From Candidatus Cloacimonadota bacterium (lineage in GTDB: Bacteria > Cloacimonadota > Cloacimonadia > Cloacimonadales > TCS61): a stretch of 6,816 nucleotides of DNA. The notes beneath the pieces are model-generated. The model did no database searches, was not told the DNA's origin, and worked only from the letters and a program-made list of their open reading frames with translations. The stretch lies in the NCBI GenBank assembly GCA_003647825.1, contig QMNP01000082.1, positions 1-6,816 of the forward strand, in the 5' to 3' direction. The number at the start of each line of letters is the position of its first letter. Position 1 is the first letter of the stretch. A program made the translations under genes and the position numbers. Below are positions 1-6,550 of this stretch, one piece after another.

Positions 1-144
1 AAGGTTCCAATGCTCATTAACCTGCAACCGCGAAAAGTAATGGGAATTGAATCTCAGGCAATGATCCTGGCTGCGGAAGATGAGGATAAACTCACAATTC
101 TTGTTCCTGAAAAGGACGTAAAATCTGGTAGTGAAGTTTCTTAA
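1..144 (+). CDS. metG: C-terminal tRNA-binding domain of methionyl-tRNA synthetase (5' end outside window)
   Basis: Frame 1 is open from the window edge and gives 47 residues before a TAA stop. The segment contains NLQPRKVMGIESQAMILAA followed by EDEDKLTILVPEKDV. This matches the end of the EMAP/Trbp111-type OB-fold tRNA-binding domain, where N-L-x-P-R-K, G-x-E-S-x-x-M-I-L-A-A and a late P-x-K-D/E-V are conserved. In many bacteria this domain is the C-terminal appendix of MetG, which charges tRNA-Met in the cytoplasm, and the appendix aids dimerisation and tRNA binding. A stand-alone Trbp111/CsaA-like protein is the alternative, because the catalytic part lies outside the window. No hairpin terminator is visible after the stop codon. 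The family call is strong; the metG call is likely but rests only on the tail. Confidence 0.8.
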   Translation, partial: KVPMLINLQPRKVMGIESQAMILAAEDEDKLTILVPEKDVKSGSEVS

Positions 145-203
145 ATTATTTAATTCGTGTTTAATTTTTAATATAAAATAGAAAAATGAAAAATAGATGT
201 TTC

Positions 204-231
204 TTGACATGAATTTGTAAATAATTATTAA
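204..231 (+). promoter_or_regulatory. Likely sigma-70-type promoter of the diguanylate cyclase gene
   Basis: A perfect TTGACA -35 box lies at 204-209. A TATTAA -10-like box lies at 226-231 with a 16-base spacer, and TAATAT at 229-234 with a 19-base spacer is an alternative. The surrounding 145-305 gap is very AT-rich and otherwise empty. The site would start transcription about 65 bases before the GTG start of the downstream gene and could drive the whole four-gene run. The -10 matches only four of six consensus positions, and the organism's promoter grammar is unknown. Confidence 0.45.
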
Positions 232-296
232 TATCGTGTGAAATAAAAAAAGATTGGTAAATTTTAATAAAATTACGCTGAAAGCGGATTATTAAT

Positions 297-300
297 GGAG
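297..300 (+). promoter_or_regulatory. Shine-Dalgarno GGAG that fixes a GTG start
   Basis: GGAG ends five bases before GTG at 306. The reading frame upstream of 306 holds no ATG, GTG or TTG before an in-frame TGA at 279-281, so GTG 306 is the only sensible start. The nearby ATG at 295 is in another frame and stops after seven codons. Confidence 0.7.
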
Positions 301-305
301 AATGT

Positions 306-1187
306 GTGGAAGATATAAACAATTACGAAGGCATTTTTCGTCATACTATTGATGGTCAGATTGTTATTGATTCTGAAAGCGGCCGCATCATAAAAGTTAA
401 TAATGCTGTTCTCGATATGTTCAGTATTCAAGAAGATGACATTATTGGTCAGGTTTTTGATGAGTTATTCATAAGTAATAGCGAAAGACAAAAGCAGAAA
501 GAGTTTCTGCTGAATGCTGCTTTTCGAGATGGTGTAATCATTAAGGAGTTCCGCAATTCCAGGAATGAATTAATCCCTGTTGAAATCATTTTTTCTTTAA
601 TCCCCTGGGATGGTAAAACAGCCATGCTCGCTTCCATGCGCAATATTCGTGAGCGTAAGGCAGCTGAAAAAAGATTAGCAGACGCCTACCGTCGTTTAGA
701 AGTTCTTTCCCGAACAGATCCACTTACAACTCTGGCCAATAGACGAGCTTTGTTGGAAAGTATAAATTATGAGAAATTCCGTATTGAGCGTAGTCATGAG
801 GTTTTCTCGATAATAATCTGCGATATTGACGATTATAAAAACGTTAATGATACTTATGGCCATAATGCAGGTGATTTCGTTCTTAAAGAAGTCAGTCGCC
901 TGGTAGAGCATGCTTTACGTAAGCAGGACCTTGTGGGTCGCTGGGGTGGTGATGAATTTTTGATGATCCTACCTCAAACAGCGATCAAAGGTGGTAGAAT
1001 TCTGGCGGAAAATATTCGTAAGAAGATTTCTGAGACCAAATTTGAATATAGAGAATATATAATAAATGTTTCAATGTCGTTTGGTGTTGCTGAATTTGAA
1101 GCCGGTACTAGTTTGCACGAATGTATTAAAACTGCTGACGATGCTCTTTATAAAGCTAAAGAAAAAGGCAAAAACGCAGTTCAATAA
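306..1187 (+). CDS. PAS-GGDEF diguanylate cyclase
   Basis: The 293-residue protein should condense two GTP into cyclic di-GMP in the cytoplasm, under control of an N-terminal PAS sensor. Residues 5-118 look like a PAS fold (YEGIF, DGQIVIDSESGRIIKVN, then a PAC-like end at about 108-118). Residues 112-135 form the charged helix typical of PAS-GGDEF linkers (RNIRERKAAEKRLADAYRRL). The GGDEF domain starts at SRTDPLTTLANRR (135-147). It keeps the metal and substrate residues in DIDDYKNVND (173-182) and GHNAGD (185-190), and the RWGGDEF signature at 212-218. An RxxD motif, RKQD at 205-208, sits exactly five residues before GGDEF, the position of the inhibitory I-site, so product feedback inhibition is expected. 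There is no signal peptide, membrane segment or EAL domain. The PAS ligand cannot be deduced. The permease gene begins 44 bases downstream with no clear terminator between. Confidence 0.92.
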   Translation: MEDINNYEGIFRHTIDGQIVIDSESGRIIKVNNAVLDMFSIQEDDIIGQVFDELFISNSERQKQKEFLLNAAFRDGVIIKEFRNSRNELIPVEIIFSLIPWDGKTAMLASMRNIRERKAAEKRLADAYRRLEVLSRTDPLTTLANRRALLESINYEKFRIERSHEVFSIIICDIDDYKNVNDTYGHNAGDFVLKEVSRLVEHALRKQDLVGRWGGDEFLMILPQTAIKGGRILAENIRKKISETKFEYREYIINVSMSFGVAEFEAGTSLHECIKTADDALYKAKEKGKNAVQ

Positions 1188-1231
1188 TTCTATAATTTAT
1201 CCTTTTTTAACTTTTTTTATCCGGAGAATAA

Positions 1232-3097
1232 ATGGCCAACCTGAAACGTGAATTGAATTTAATAGATGTATTCAGTATAGCAGCCGGAGCGATGATCAGC
1301 TCCGGTCTTTTCATTTTACCTGGACTGGCCTATTTTAAATCGGGACCTGCAGTTATTATAGCTTATTTTCTGGCAGGAATTCTTGTTCTACCATCAATGT
1401 TCAGCAAAGCAGAGCTGGCTACTGCCATGCCAAAATCAGGAGGAGATTATTTCTTCATTAATCGCAGCATGGGCGCTGGTTTTGGTACATTGGCTGGAAT
1501 CTCTGCCTGGTTTTCATTAGCTTTTAAAAGTGCATTTGCTCTGGTAGGTATCGGTGCATTTGCATCAATAATTTATCCTGAAATCACTATCTTTCAAATT
1601 AAACTAATTGCAGTGATATTCTGTATAATTTTTACGATTATTAATTTAAGAAGCACAAAGCATGCAGGTCGTTTGCAGGTATATATGGTTATTGGATTGC
1701 TGATCCTTCTGTTTTGGTATGTTGTAAAAGGAATTCCCCAAGTTGATAATCGGCATTTCGATGTATTTATGAAAGGAAATCTGAAATCTTTATTCATGAC
1801 AGCTGGATTAATATTTGTCTCTTATGGCGGTTTAACCAAGATCGCCAGCGTAGCAGAAGAAGTGAAGAATCCTTCCCGAAATATTCCACTTGGAATGATC
1901 TCGGCATTTACAATTGTTACAATTGCTTATGTATTAGTTGTTTTTGTAACTGTTGGAGCATTAGGTGATAACCTATTAATGCCTGCTCCTAAGAATTTTA
2001 CCCTCACTCCTATAAGTGATGGGGCAGCGGCTTTTGCAGGTAAACCAGGTGTGTATCTGCTTTCTATAGCTGCGCTTCTGGCTTTTTTTTCTACAGCAAA
2101 TGCCGGTATAATGGCATCATCCCGTAATCCCATGGCCATGAGTCAGGATAACCTACTTCCATCCTTCTTTGGAAAAGTAAGTAAAAGATCCAAAACACCT
2201 GTAAACGCAATATTATTTACTAGTATATTTATAATTGTAGTAATTTTTTTGTCTTTGGAAACACTTGTTAAAACTGCATCTACAATGATGTTACTGCTGT
2301 ATATCTTTGCAAATATATCTGTTATAATCATGCGGGAAAGCGGCATCCAAAATTATCGTCCTAAATTCAAAAGTCCACTTTATCCCTGGATGCAAATTAT
2401 CGCCATTTTAGCATATATTTTCATAATCGTGGAAATGGGTTCCATGCCTTTGATTCTTACTTCTGTTTTCATGTTGATAGGCCTTGCCTGGTATTGGTTT
2501 TACGGTAGTATCCGTGCAAATAAAGAGTCCGCACTTCTACAACTGGTTAAACGTATCAAAGCAAAAGATTTGGGGACAACATCATTGGATACTGAACTGA
2601 AAGAGATCATCCAGGAAAGAGATGATATTCAAAAAGATCGATTTGATAAAATTATTGAAAATGCGGTTGTTCTAGACATTGAGAAAGCAATATCTAAAGA
2701 GGAATTCTTTAAAATTGTAGCAGATAAAGTGTGCAGTGAAATAGATAAGAGCTATGATTACTTCTATGATAAGTTAGTTGAACGAGAAGCTGAAAGTTCC
2801 ACAGTACTTACAGAATCTCTGGCAATTCCTCATATCATTATTGATGGAGAAAAAAAGTTCAATATTCTTCTGGCAAGATGCAAGGAAGGAATTAACTTTA
2901 ATGAAGAAACAAAAAACGTTCATATTGTTTTTGTAATTTATGGAACCCGTGATGAGCGGAATTTCCATTTGCAGTCTTTGGCAGCTATTGCTCAGATCGT
3001 GCAGGACGTAAATTTTGAAAAGAAATGGCTTAAAGCCAAAAATACAGAAGCTCTGCGAGACATTGTTCTGTTGGGTGATAGGCGAAGATTAATTTAA
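1232..3097 (+). CDS. APC-family amino acid permease with C-terminal PTS EIIA-like domain
   Basis: The 621-residue inner-membrane protein has about 12 hydrophobic segments between residues 10 and 424, as in the APC superfamily. TM1 has the unwound substrate-binding motif GAMISSGLF (19-27). The TM2-3 region has MPKSGGDYFF (66-75). TM6 and the following loop have the typical SYGG and EEVKNPSRNIPLG (209-221). The likely substrate is an amino acid taken up by cation coupling or exchange; which one is not readable. Residues 425-476 are a charged, probably helical linker. Residues 477-617 match the PtsN/fructose-type EIIA fold, with the phospho-acceptor His534 in SLAIPH and the second active-site His579 in HLQSLAAIA. 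The 45-residue spacing fits the family. No EIIB or EIIC is present, so a regulatory role is inferred. The ATG at 1232 follows CGGAG with a five-base gap, and the stop lies 16 bases before miaB. Confidence 0.9.
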   Translation: MANLKRELNLIDVFSIAAGAMISSGLFILPGLAYFKSGPAVIIAYFLAGILVLPSMFSKAELATAMPKSGGDYFFINRSMGAGFGTLAGISAWFSLAFKSAFALVGIGAFASIIYPEITIFQIKLIAVIFCIIFTIINLRSTKHAGRLQVYMVIGLLILLFWYVVKGIPQVDNRHFDVFMKGNLKSLFMTAGLIFVSYGGLTKIASVAEEVKNPSRNIPLGMISAFTIVTIAYVLVVFVTVGALGDNLLMPAPKNFTLTPISDGAAAFAGKPGVYLLSIAALLAFFSTANAGIMASSRNPMAMSQDNLLPSFFGKVSKRSKTPVNAILFTSIFIIVVIFLSLETLVKTASTMMLLLYIFANISVIIMRESGIQNYRPKFKSPLYPWMQIIAILAYIFIIVEMGSMPLILTSVFMLIGLAWYWFYGSIRANKESALLQLVKRIKAKDLGTTSLDTELKEIIQERDDIQKDRFDKIIENAVVLDIEKAISKEEFFKIVADKVCSEIDKSYDYFYDKLVEREAESSTVLTESLAIPHIIIDGEKKFNILLARCKEGINFNEETKNVHIVFVIYGTRDERNFHLQSLAAIAQIVQDVNFEKKWLKAKNTEALRDIVLLGDRRRLI

Positions 3098-3113
3098 GGA
3101 TTGGATTTAATAA

Positions 3114-4412
3114 ATGAATATTTTTATAGAAACTTACGGCTGCCAGATGAATGTGGCCGACAGCGAACTCGTCAGCTCAATTCTAAATGATCATGATCAT
3201 AATATTGTAGATGATATCGATAGGGCAGATGTGATAATCTTCAATACCTGCTCTGTGCGGCAGCATGCAGAAGATCGTGTTATTGGCCGTATAAATAATG
3301 AAATGAGCCGAAAACAAACTAAGAAGCAGCTTAAAATTGGTGTGATCGGCTGTATGGCACAGCGTTTGGGAGAGAATCTAAAAGATAAGAACAACGGATT
3401 GGATTTTGTGGTTGGAGTTGATCAATATAAAAAACTACCGGAAATCATTACAAATCTTTTCGAAAATCCAGATTTCAGCAGTGAAACCATCGTAAACAAT
3501 AAAGAAGTATATGAAGGACTTTATCCGCTCCATACGGGTAAATTTAATGCCTTCGTAACAATAATGCGAGGTTGTAACAACTTCTGTTCTTACTGCATTG
3601 TGCCTTATACTCGAGGAAGAGAACGCAGCAGACCCGTTGATGCGATCATTAAAGAAATTCATAATGTTAGCTCAAAAGGATTTAAGGATGTTACTCTGCT
3701 GGGCCAGAATGTGAATTCTTACAATTACGAAAATGTGAATTTCGCTGAACTGCTGAGAAAAGCAAATAAAATTGAAACAGTTAATCGGATAAGGTTTGTT
3801 ACATCACACCCCAAAGATCTTTCGGATGAAGTTATTGAAGTTATGGCAAATTCAGAGAAAGTATGTGAGCATCTGCATCTGGCCATGCAAAGTGGTGATA
3901 ATGAGATTTTAAAACGTATGAATCGCGGTTACACTGCAGAGCATTTTTACAATATTGTTCAAAAATTACGCCAGGCGATGCCGCAGATTGCCATCACTAC
4001 AGATATTATTGCAGGTTTTCCCGGTGAGACTGAAGAACAATTCCAGCGAACTTTTGATCTGATGAATAAAATCAAGTTTGATTATGCATTTACTTTTAAA
4101 TATTCGCCAAGAACAGGAACTAAAGCTGCAGAATATACCGATCAAGTGCCGGAAGAAATACGTTTAAAACGACTTCAGAAACTCATAGACCTGCAGCAGG
4201 AAATAACTTTGCAGAAATATCAAGACCAAATTGGTATGACAAAAAAGATCTATGTAGAGAAGATAAGCAAGAAATCGAAGCTGGAAGTGGCGGGGAAGAG
4301 CCGCGACTTTAAAATTACAGTTTTTCCTGGTGATAAATCTTTGATCGGTAAATTCGTAAAAGTGAAAATCGTAGATGCTATGGGTTGGACTTTACGCGGA
4401 GAAATGATTTGA
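3114..4412 (+). CDS. miaB: tRNA-2-methylthio-N6-dimethylallyladenosine synthase MiaB
   Basis: This 432-residue radical-SAM enzyme adds a methylthio group to N6-isopentenyladenosine at position 37 of tRNAs reading UNN codons. The N-terminal methylthiotransferase domain begins ETYGCQMN, and its three cluster cysteines are Cys10, Cys46 and Cys80. The radical-SAM CxxxCxxC is Cys154, Cys158 and Cys161 in RGCNNFCSYCIVPYTRGRE. The segments RSRP (171-174) and LLGQNVNSY (195-203) favour MiaB over RimO or MtaB. A TRAM RNA-binding domain covers about 368-432. Length and all key residues are normal, so it should be active. The start lies 16 bases after the permease stop; AAGGA overlaps that stop and a further GGA sits at 3103-3105, which suggests translational coupling. 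A tRNA-modification gene between two transporters is a context oddity rather than evidence of a joint function. Confidence 0.96.
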   Translation: MNIFIETYGCQMNVADSELVSSILNDHDHNIVDDIDRADVIIFNTCSVRQHAEDRVIGRINNEMSRKQTKKQLKIGVIGCMAQRLGENLKDKNNGLDFVVGVDQYKKLPEIITNLFENPDFSSETIVNNKEVYEGLYPLHTGKFNAFVTIMRGCNNFCSYCIVPYTRGRERSRPVDAIIKEIHNVSSKGFKDVTLLGQNVNSYNYENVNFAELLRKANKIETVNRIRFVTSHPKDLSDEVIEVMANSEKVCEHLHLAMQSGDNEILKRMNRGYTAEHFYNIVQKLRQAMPQIAITTDIIAGFPGETEEQFQRTFDLMNKIKFDYAFTFKYSPRTGTKAAEYTDQVPEEIRLKRLQKLIDLQQEITLQKYQDQIGMTKKIYVEKISKKSKLEVAGKSRDFKITVFPGDKSLIGKFVKVKIVDAMGWTLRGEMI

Positions 4413-4421
4413 AGTATATTC

Positions 4422-4441
4422 TCATAAAGAGTTTCATAAAG
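4422..4441 (+). repeat. Short direct repeat TCATAAAG in the miaB-antiporter gap
   Basis: TCATAAAG occurs at 4422-4429 and again at 4434-4441, twelve bases apart. A looser copy, CATATAAAG, follows at 4450-4458. The repeats occupy most of the 62-base gap before the antiporter start. They could be a regulator half-site array or chance in AT-rich DNA. No good -35/-10 pair is visible here. Confidence 0.3.
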
Positions 4442-4474
4442 TATTTATCCATATAAAGTAATAAACACTGTTAT

Positions 4475-6208
4475 ATGACACAGATTATTAATCACATAAA
4501 GCTCTGGCTGCAGCGTGAAACAGTACTAATTACAGATCCAAACCCATTAATTGTTCTGGCTGTAATACTATTAACGGGTTACATATTTTCGCGTTTAGCA
4601 AGAAAGATCCGAATTCCTACTGTCACAGGCCAGATCATTGGTGGTGTGTTCATAGGTCACTACGTACTAAATATCTTCCATGAAAGCGCTTTCAGCAGCT
4701 TTGAATCGATAACTAACTTTGCATTAGGATTCATTGGATTTATCATTGGAAGTCATCTCAGTTTCCGCAAATTACATAATGCCGGGCGTCGTATCTTCCT
4801 GATTACGATTTTTGATGTTGCTATTACCCCGCTCCTTGTATTTCTGGCACTGCATTATATAGGAAAACTTTCATTGCCTGTAAGCCTATTAATTGCAGTA
4901 ATTTCCATAACTACAGCTCCTGGTTCTACTTTGCATATAGTGCGTGAAAAAAGAGCCAAGGGTATTTTCACAAAAACACTACTGGCTGTTGTAGCTATAA
5001 ATAATGTTCTCACAATTTTTGTCTTTTATATAGCTTATTACTTTCTTTATTATAAGTTTGGAACCGGTCATATAGAAGTTTTTGCTACTTTTGAAAAGGC
5101 ATTTATACTTCTTTTAGAAAGCTTGTTAATCGGTGGTTTCGTAGGATTTGCCTTGATCTACGCAACTGAAAAACGTAAGATCCGATCATCTTTTATGGCA
5201 TTAGTCATTTTAGCGATTGTAATAACAGTTGGAACATCTGAATTTCTGCATCTTTCCGGAATTCTCTCCAGCCTGATATTAGGTATTATCATTACTAATT
5301 TTTCACGATATCGGAAGACACTTTTCAGCGCATTTAAAGATATTGAAGTAGAAGTGTTTACGTTGTTTTTTGTACTGGCAGGAACGCATCTGGATCTGAC
5401 CGCAGCGAAATATGCTGGTGCGGCAGGTTTGATCTTGATCGTTACCAGATTAATAGGGAAGACCCTGGCGCCTACACTTGGATCTATCGTAGCCGGAAGC
5501 ATTCAAACCATCAGAAAAAATATTGGACTGGCTTTGTATCCGATTGCAGGAGTTGCTATTGGGCTTATATTGCTCATTGAAAATGATGTCTTTCTGGCTG
5601 AATATGCATCTGATGTAACTACTATCGTTCTAACAGCTGTTATCGTAAATGAGCTTCTTGGTCCGATCTTTACCGGATTAGCCATTAAAAGAGCTGGAGA
5701 AGAAAATAAGAACAGGTTACGATTAATGGACTTCCTGCAAGAAGAATTCATCAAAATTGATCTGGAGAATGTTGACAAGTGGGAAGCCTTGAATGAGATG
5801 GCTGAGTTCTTATATAAAACGCATAAAACAGAACAAGTTAGCTTAGCTGACTTAAAGCATTCTATCATATCTCGTGAGAACGATATTTCCACAGGAATTG
5901 GTGATAATTTGGCAATTCCGCACGCAATTATTGAAAGTGGTCCCAAAATCCAGGGTGTAATCGGAGTTTCCCGAAAAGGTATAAACTGGGATTCTATCGA
6001 TGGGAAACCTGTGAAGATTATTTTCCTGATAGCTACACCTAAAGGTAACCACGAATTACACTTACATGTATTAGCTAACATTGCCAAGATCTTTGGCCAT
6101 CATCCGCATATCAGACAACAGATTATAAAAGCTAAGTCATCAGAAGAAGTTTTCGAGATCCTGCAAGCTGAAGAAGTCGAAGAGCTGAATCCATTCTTTG
6201 AAGATTAA
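4475..6208 (+). CDS. CPA-type cation:proton antiporter homologue with C-terminal PTS EIIA-like domain
   Basis: The 577-residue membrane protein has about 12-13 hydrophobic segments between residues 24 and 402, with monovalent cation:proton antiporter (Na+/H+ exchanger) features. These include IRIPTVTGQIIGGVFIG (46-61), a broken helix with SITTAPGST (144-152), and EFLHLSGILSSLILG (256-270). Arg325 and Lys329 in TRLIGKT are candidates for the conserved basic residue of the core. The usual catalytic DD or ND in LLAVVAIDD is Asn176-Asn177 here. Residues 417-568 form an EIIA-like domain with His483 in LAIPH and His529 in HLHVLANIA, 46 residues apart. Expected role: exchange of Na+ or K+ for H+ controlled by EIIA phosphorylation; ion and activity are uncertain because of the Asn pair. 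ATG 4475 is the only start after an in-frame stop at 4454-4456. No clear Shine-Dalgarno precedes it, so translation may be weak or depend on upstream genes. Confidence 0.87.
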   Translation: MTQIINHIKLWLQRETVLITDPNPLIVLAVILLTGYIFSRLARKIRIPTVTGQIIGGVFIGHYVLNIFHESAFSSFESITNFALGFIGFIIGSHLSFRKLHNAGRRIFLITIFDVAITPLLVFLALHYIGKLSLPVSLLIAVISITTAPGSTLHIVREKRAKGIFTKTLLAVVAINNVLTIFVFYIAYYFLYYKFGTGHIEVFATFEKAFILLLESLLIGGFVGFALIYATEKRKIRSSFMALVILAIVITVGTSEFLHLSGILSSLILGIIITNFSRYRKTLFSAFKDIEVEVFTLFFVLAGTHLDLTAAKYAGAAGLILIVTRLIGKTLAPTLGSIVAGSIQTIRKNIGLALYPIAGVAIGLILLIENDVFLAEYASDVTTIVLTAVIVNELLGPIFTGLAIKRAGEENKNRLRLMDFLQEEFIKIDLENVDKWEALNEMAEFLYKTHKTEQVSLADLKHSIISRENDISTGIGDNLAIPHAIIESGPKIQGVIGVSRKGINWDSIDGKPVKIIFLIATPKGNHELHLHVLANIAKIFGHHPHIRQQIIKAKSSEEVFEILQAEEVEELNPFFED

Positions 6209-6223
6209 ATCTTTTATTACCAT

Positions 6224-6240
6224 AAGTTTATTAAACTTTT
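6224..6240 (+). terminator. Weak AT-rich hairpin after the antiporter gene
   Basis: AAGTTT at 6224-6229 pairs with AAACTT at 6233-6238 across a three-base loop and is followed by two T residues, sixteen bases after the stop codon. Position fits a terminator, but the stem has one G-C pair and the T tract is poor. Confidence 0.25.
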
Positions 6241-6312
6241 AATACTAATTTTATTTACGAGTTTCTTAACACATTATTCCTGAAATATTTTAATTGTTCT
6301 TATGTTAATAAC

Positions 6313-6343
6313 AAAAAACCCATAAAACATTCTGGGTAATTTT
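6313..6343. terminator. Terminator-like hairpin, better on the minus strand
   Basis: ACCCA at 6318-6322 pairs with TGGGT at 6333-6337 around a ten-base loop. On the minus strand the stem is followed directly by a run of T residues (6317-6313), as in an intrinsic terminator. On the plus strand it is followed only by AATTTT. It may end the plus-strand gene run about 105 bases after the antiporter stop, a leftward transcript from the right, or both. The stem is short, so stability is modest. Confidence 0.45.
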
Positions 6344-6507
6344 CAATACTTAACCCTCAATATTGGTCTTTCTTTTATAGAATATTAACAATGTCTGAGC
6401 TAAATCCAAATTTAAAGATGTGATTTTACATTACCGAACATGAGATCGTCGCTTAGAAACGGTTTTTCAAAAAGGGGAAGGAGCCGAAACATCACTTCAC
6501 AATCCTA

Positions 6508-6550
6508 TGATAATGTACATTATGTAAACTTGTGATAATGTATTTAACAC
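6508..6550. repeat. Operator-like palindrome cluster
   Basis: ATAATGTACATTAT at 6510-6523 is a perfect 14-base palindrome. TGATAATGTA occurs at 6508-6517 and again at 6533-6542, 25 bases apart. The second copy begins an imperfect inverted repeat, GTGATAA (6532-6538) and TTAACAC (6544-6550). Symmetry of this kind resembles a binding site for a dimeric regulator, but no regulated gene is visible in the window. Confidence 0.4.

Noticed and set aside
295..318. Seven-codon reading frame (MENVWKI) overlapping the diguanylate cyclase start, as a leader peptide
   Set aside because: It has no ribosome site of its own at a good distance, and its second and third codons are the GGAG serving the GTG at 306. 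It shows no attenuator-like residue bias.
5503..6087. Long minus-strand frame of 194 codons opposite the antiporter gene
   Set aside because: It is an antisense shadow of a well-supported gene with clear family motifs. Its product has low-complexity, Ser-rich composition and no recognisable domain.
6440..6495. GC-richer patch with GGGGAAGGAGCCGAAAC, considered as a riboswitch or ribosome site
   Set aside because: It matches no riboswitch core that I know (TPP, SAM, cobalamin, glycine, cyclic di-GMP, fluoride), and no start codon or reading frame follows the purine-rich run.
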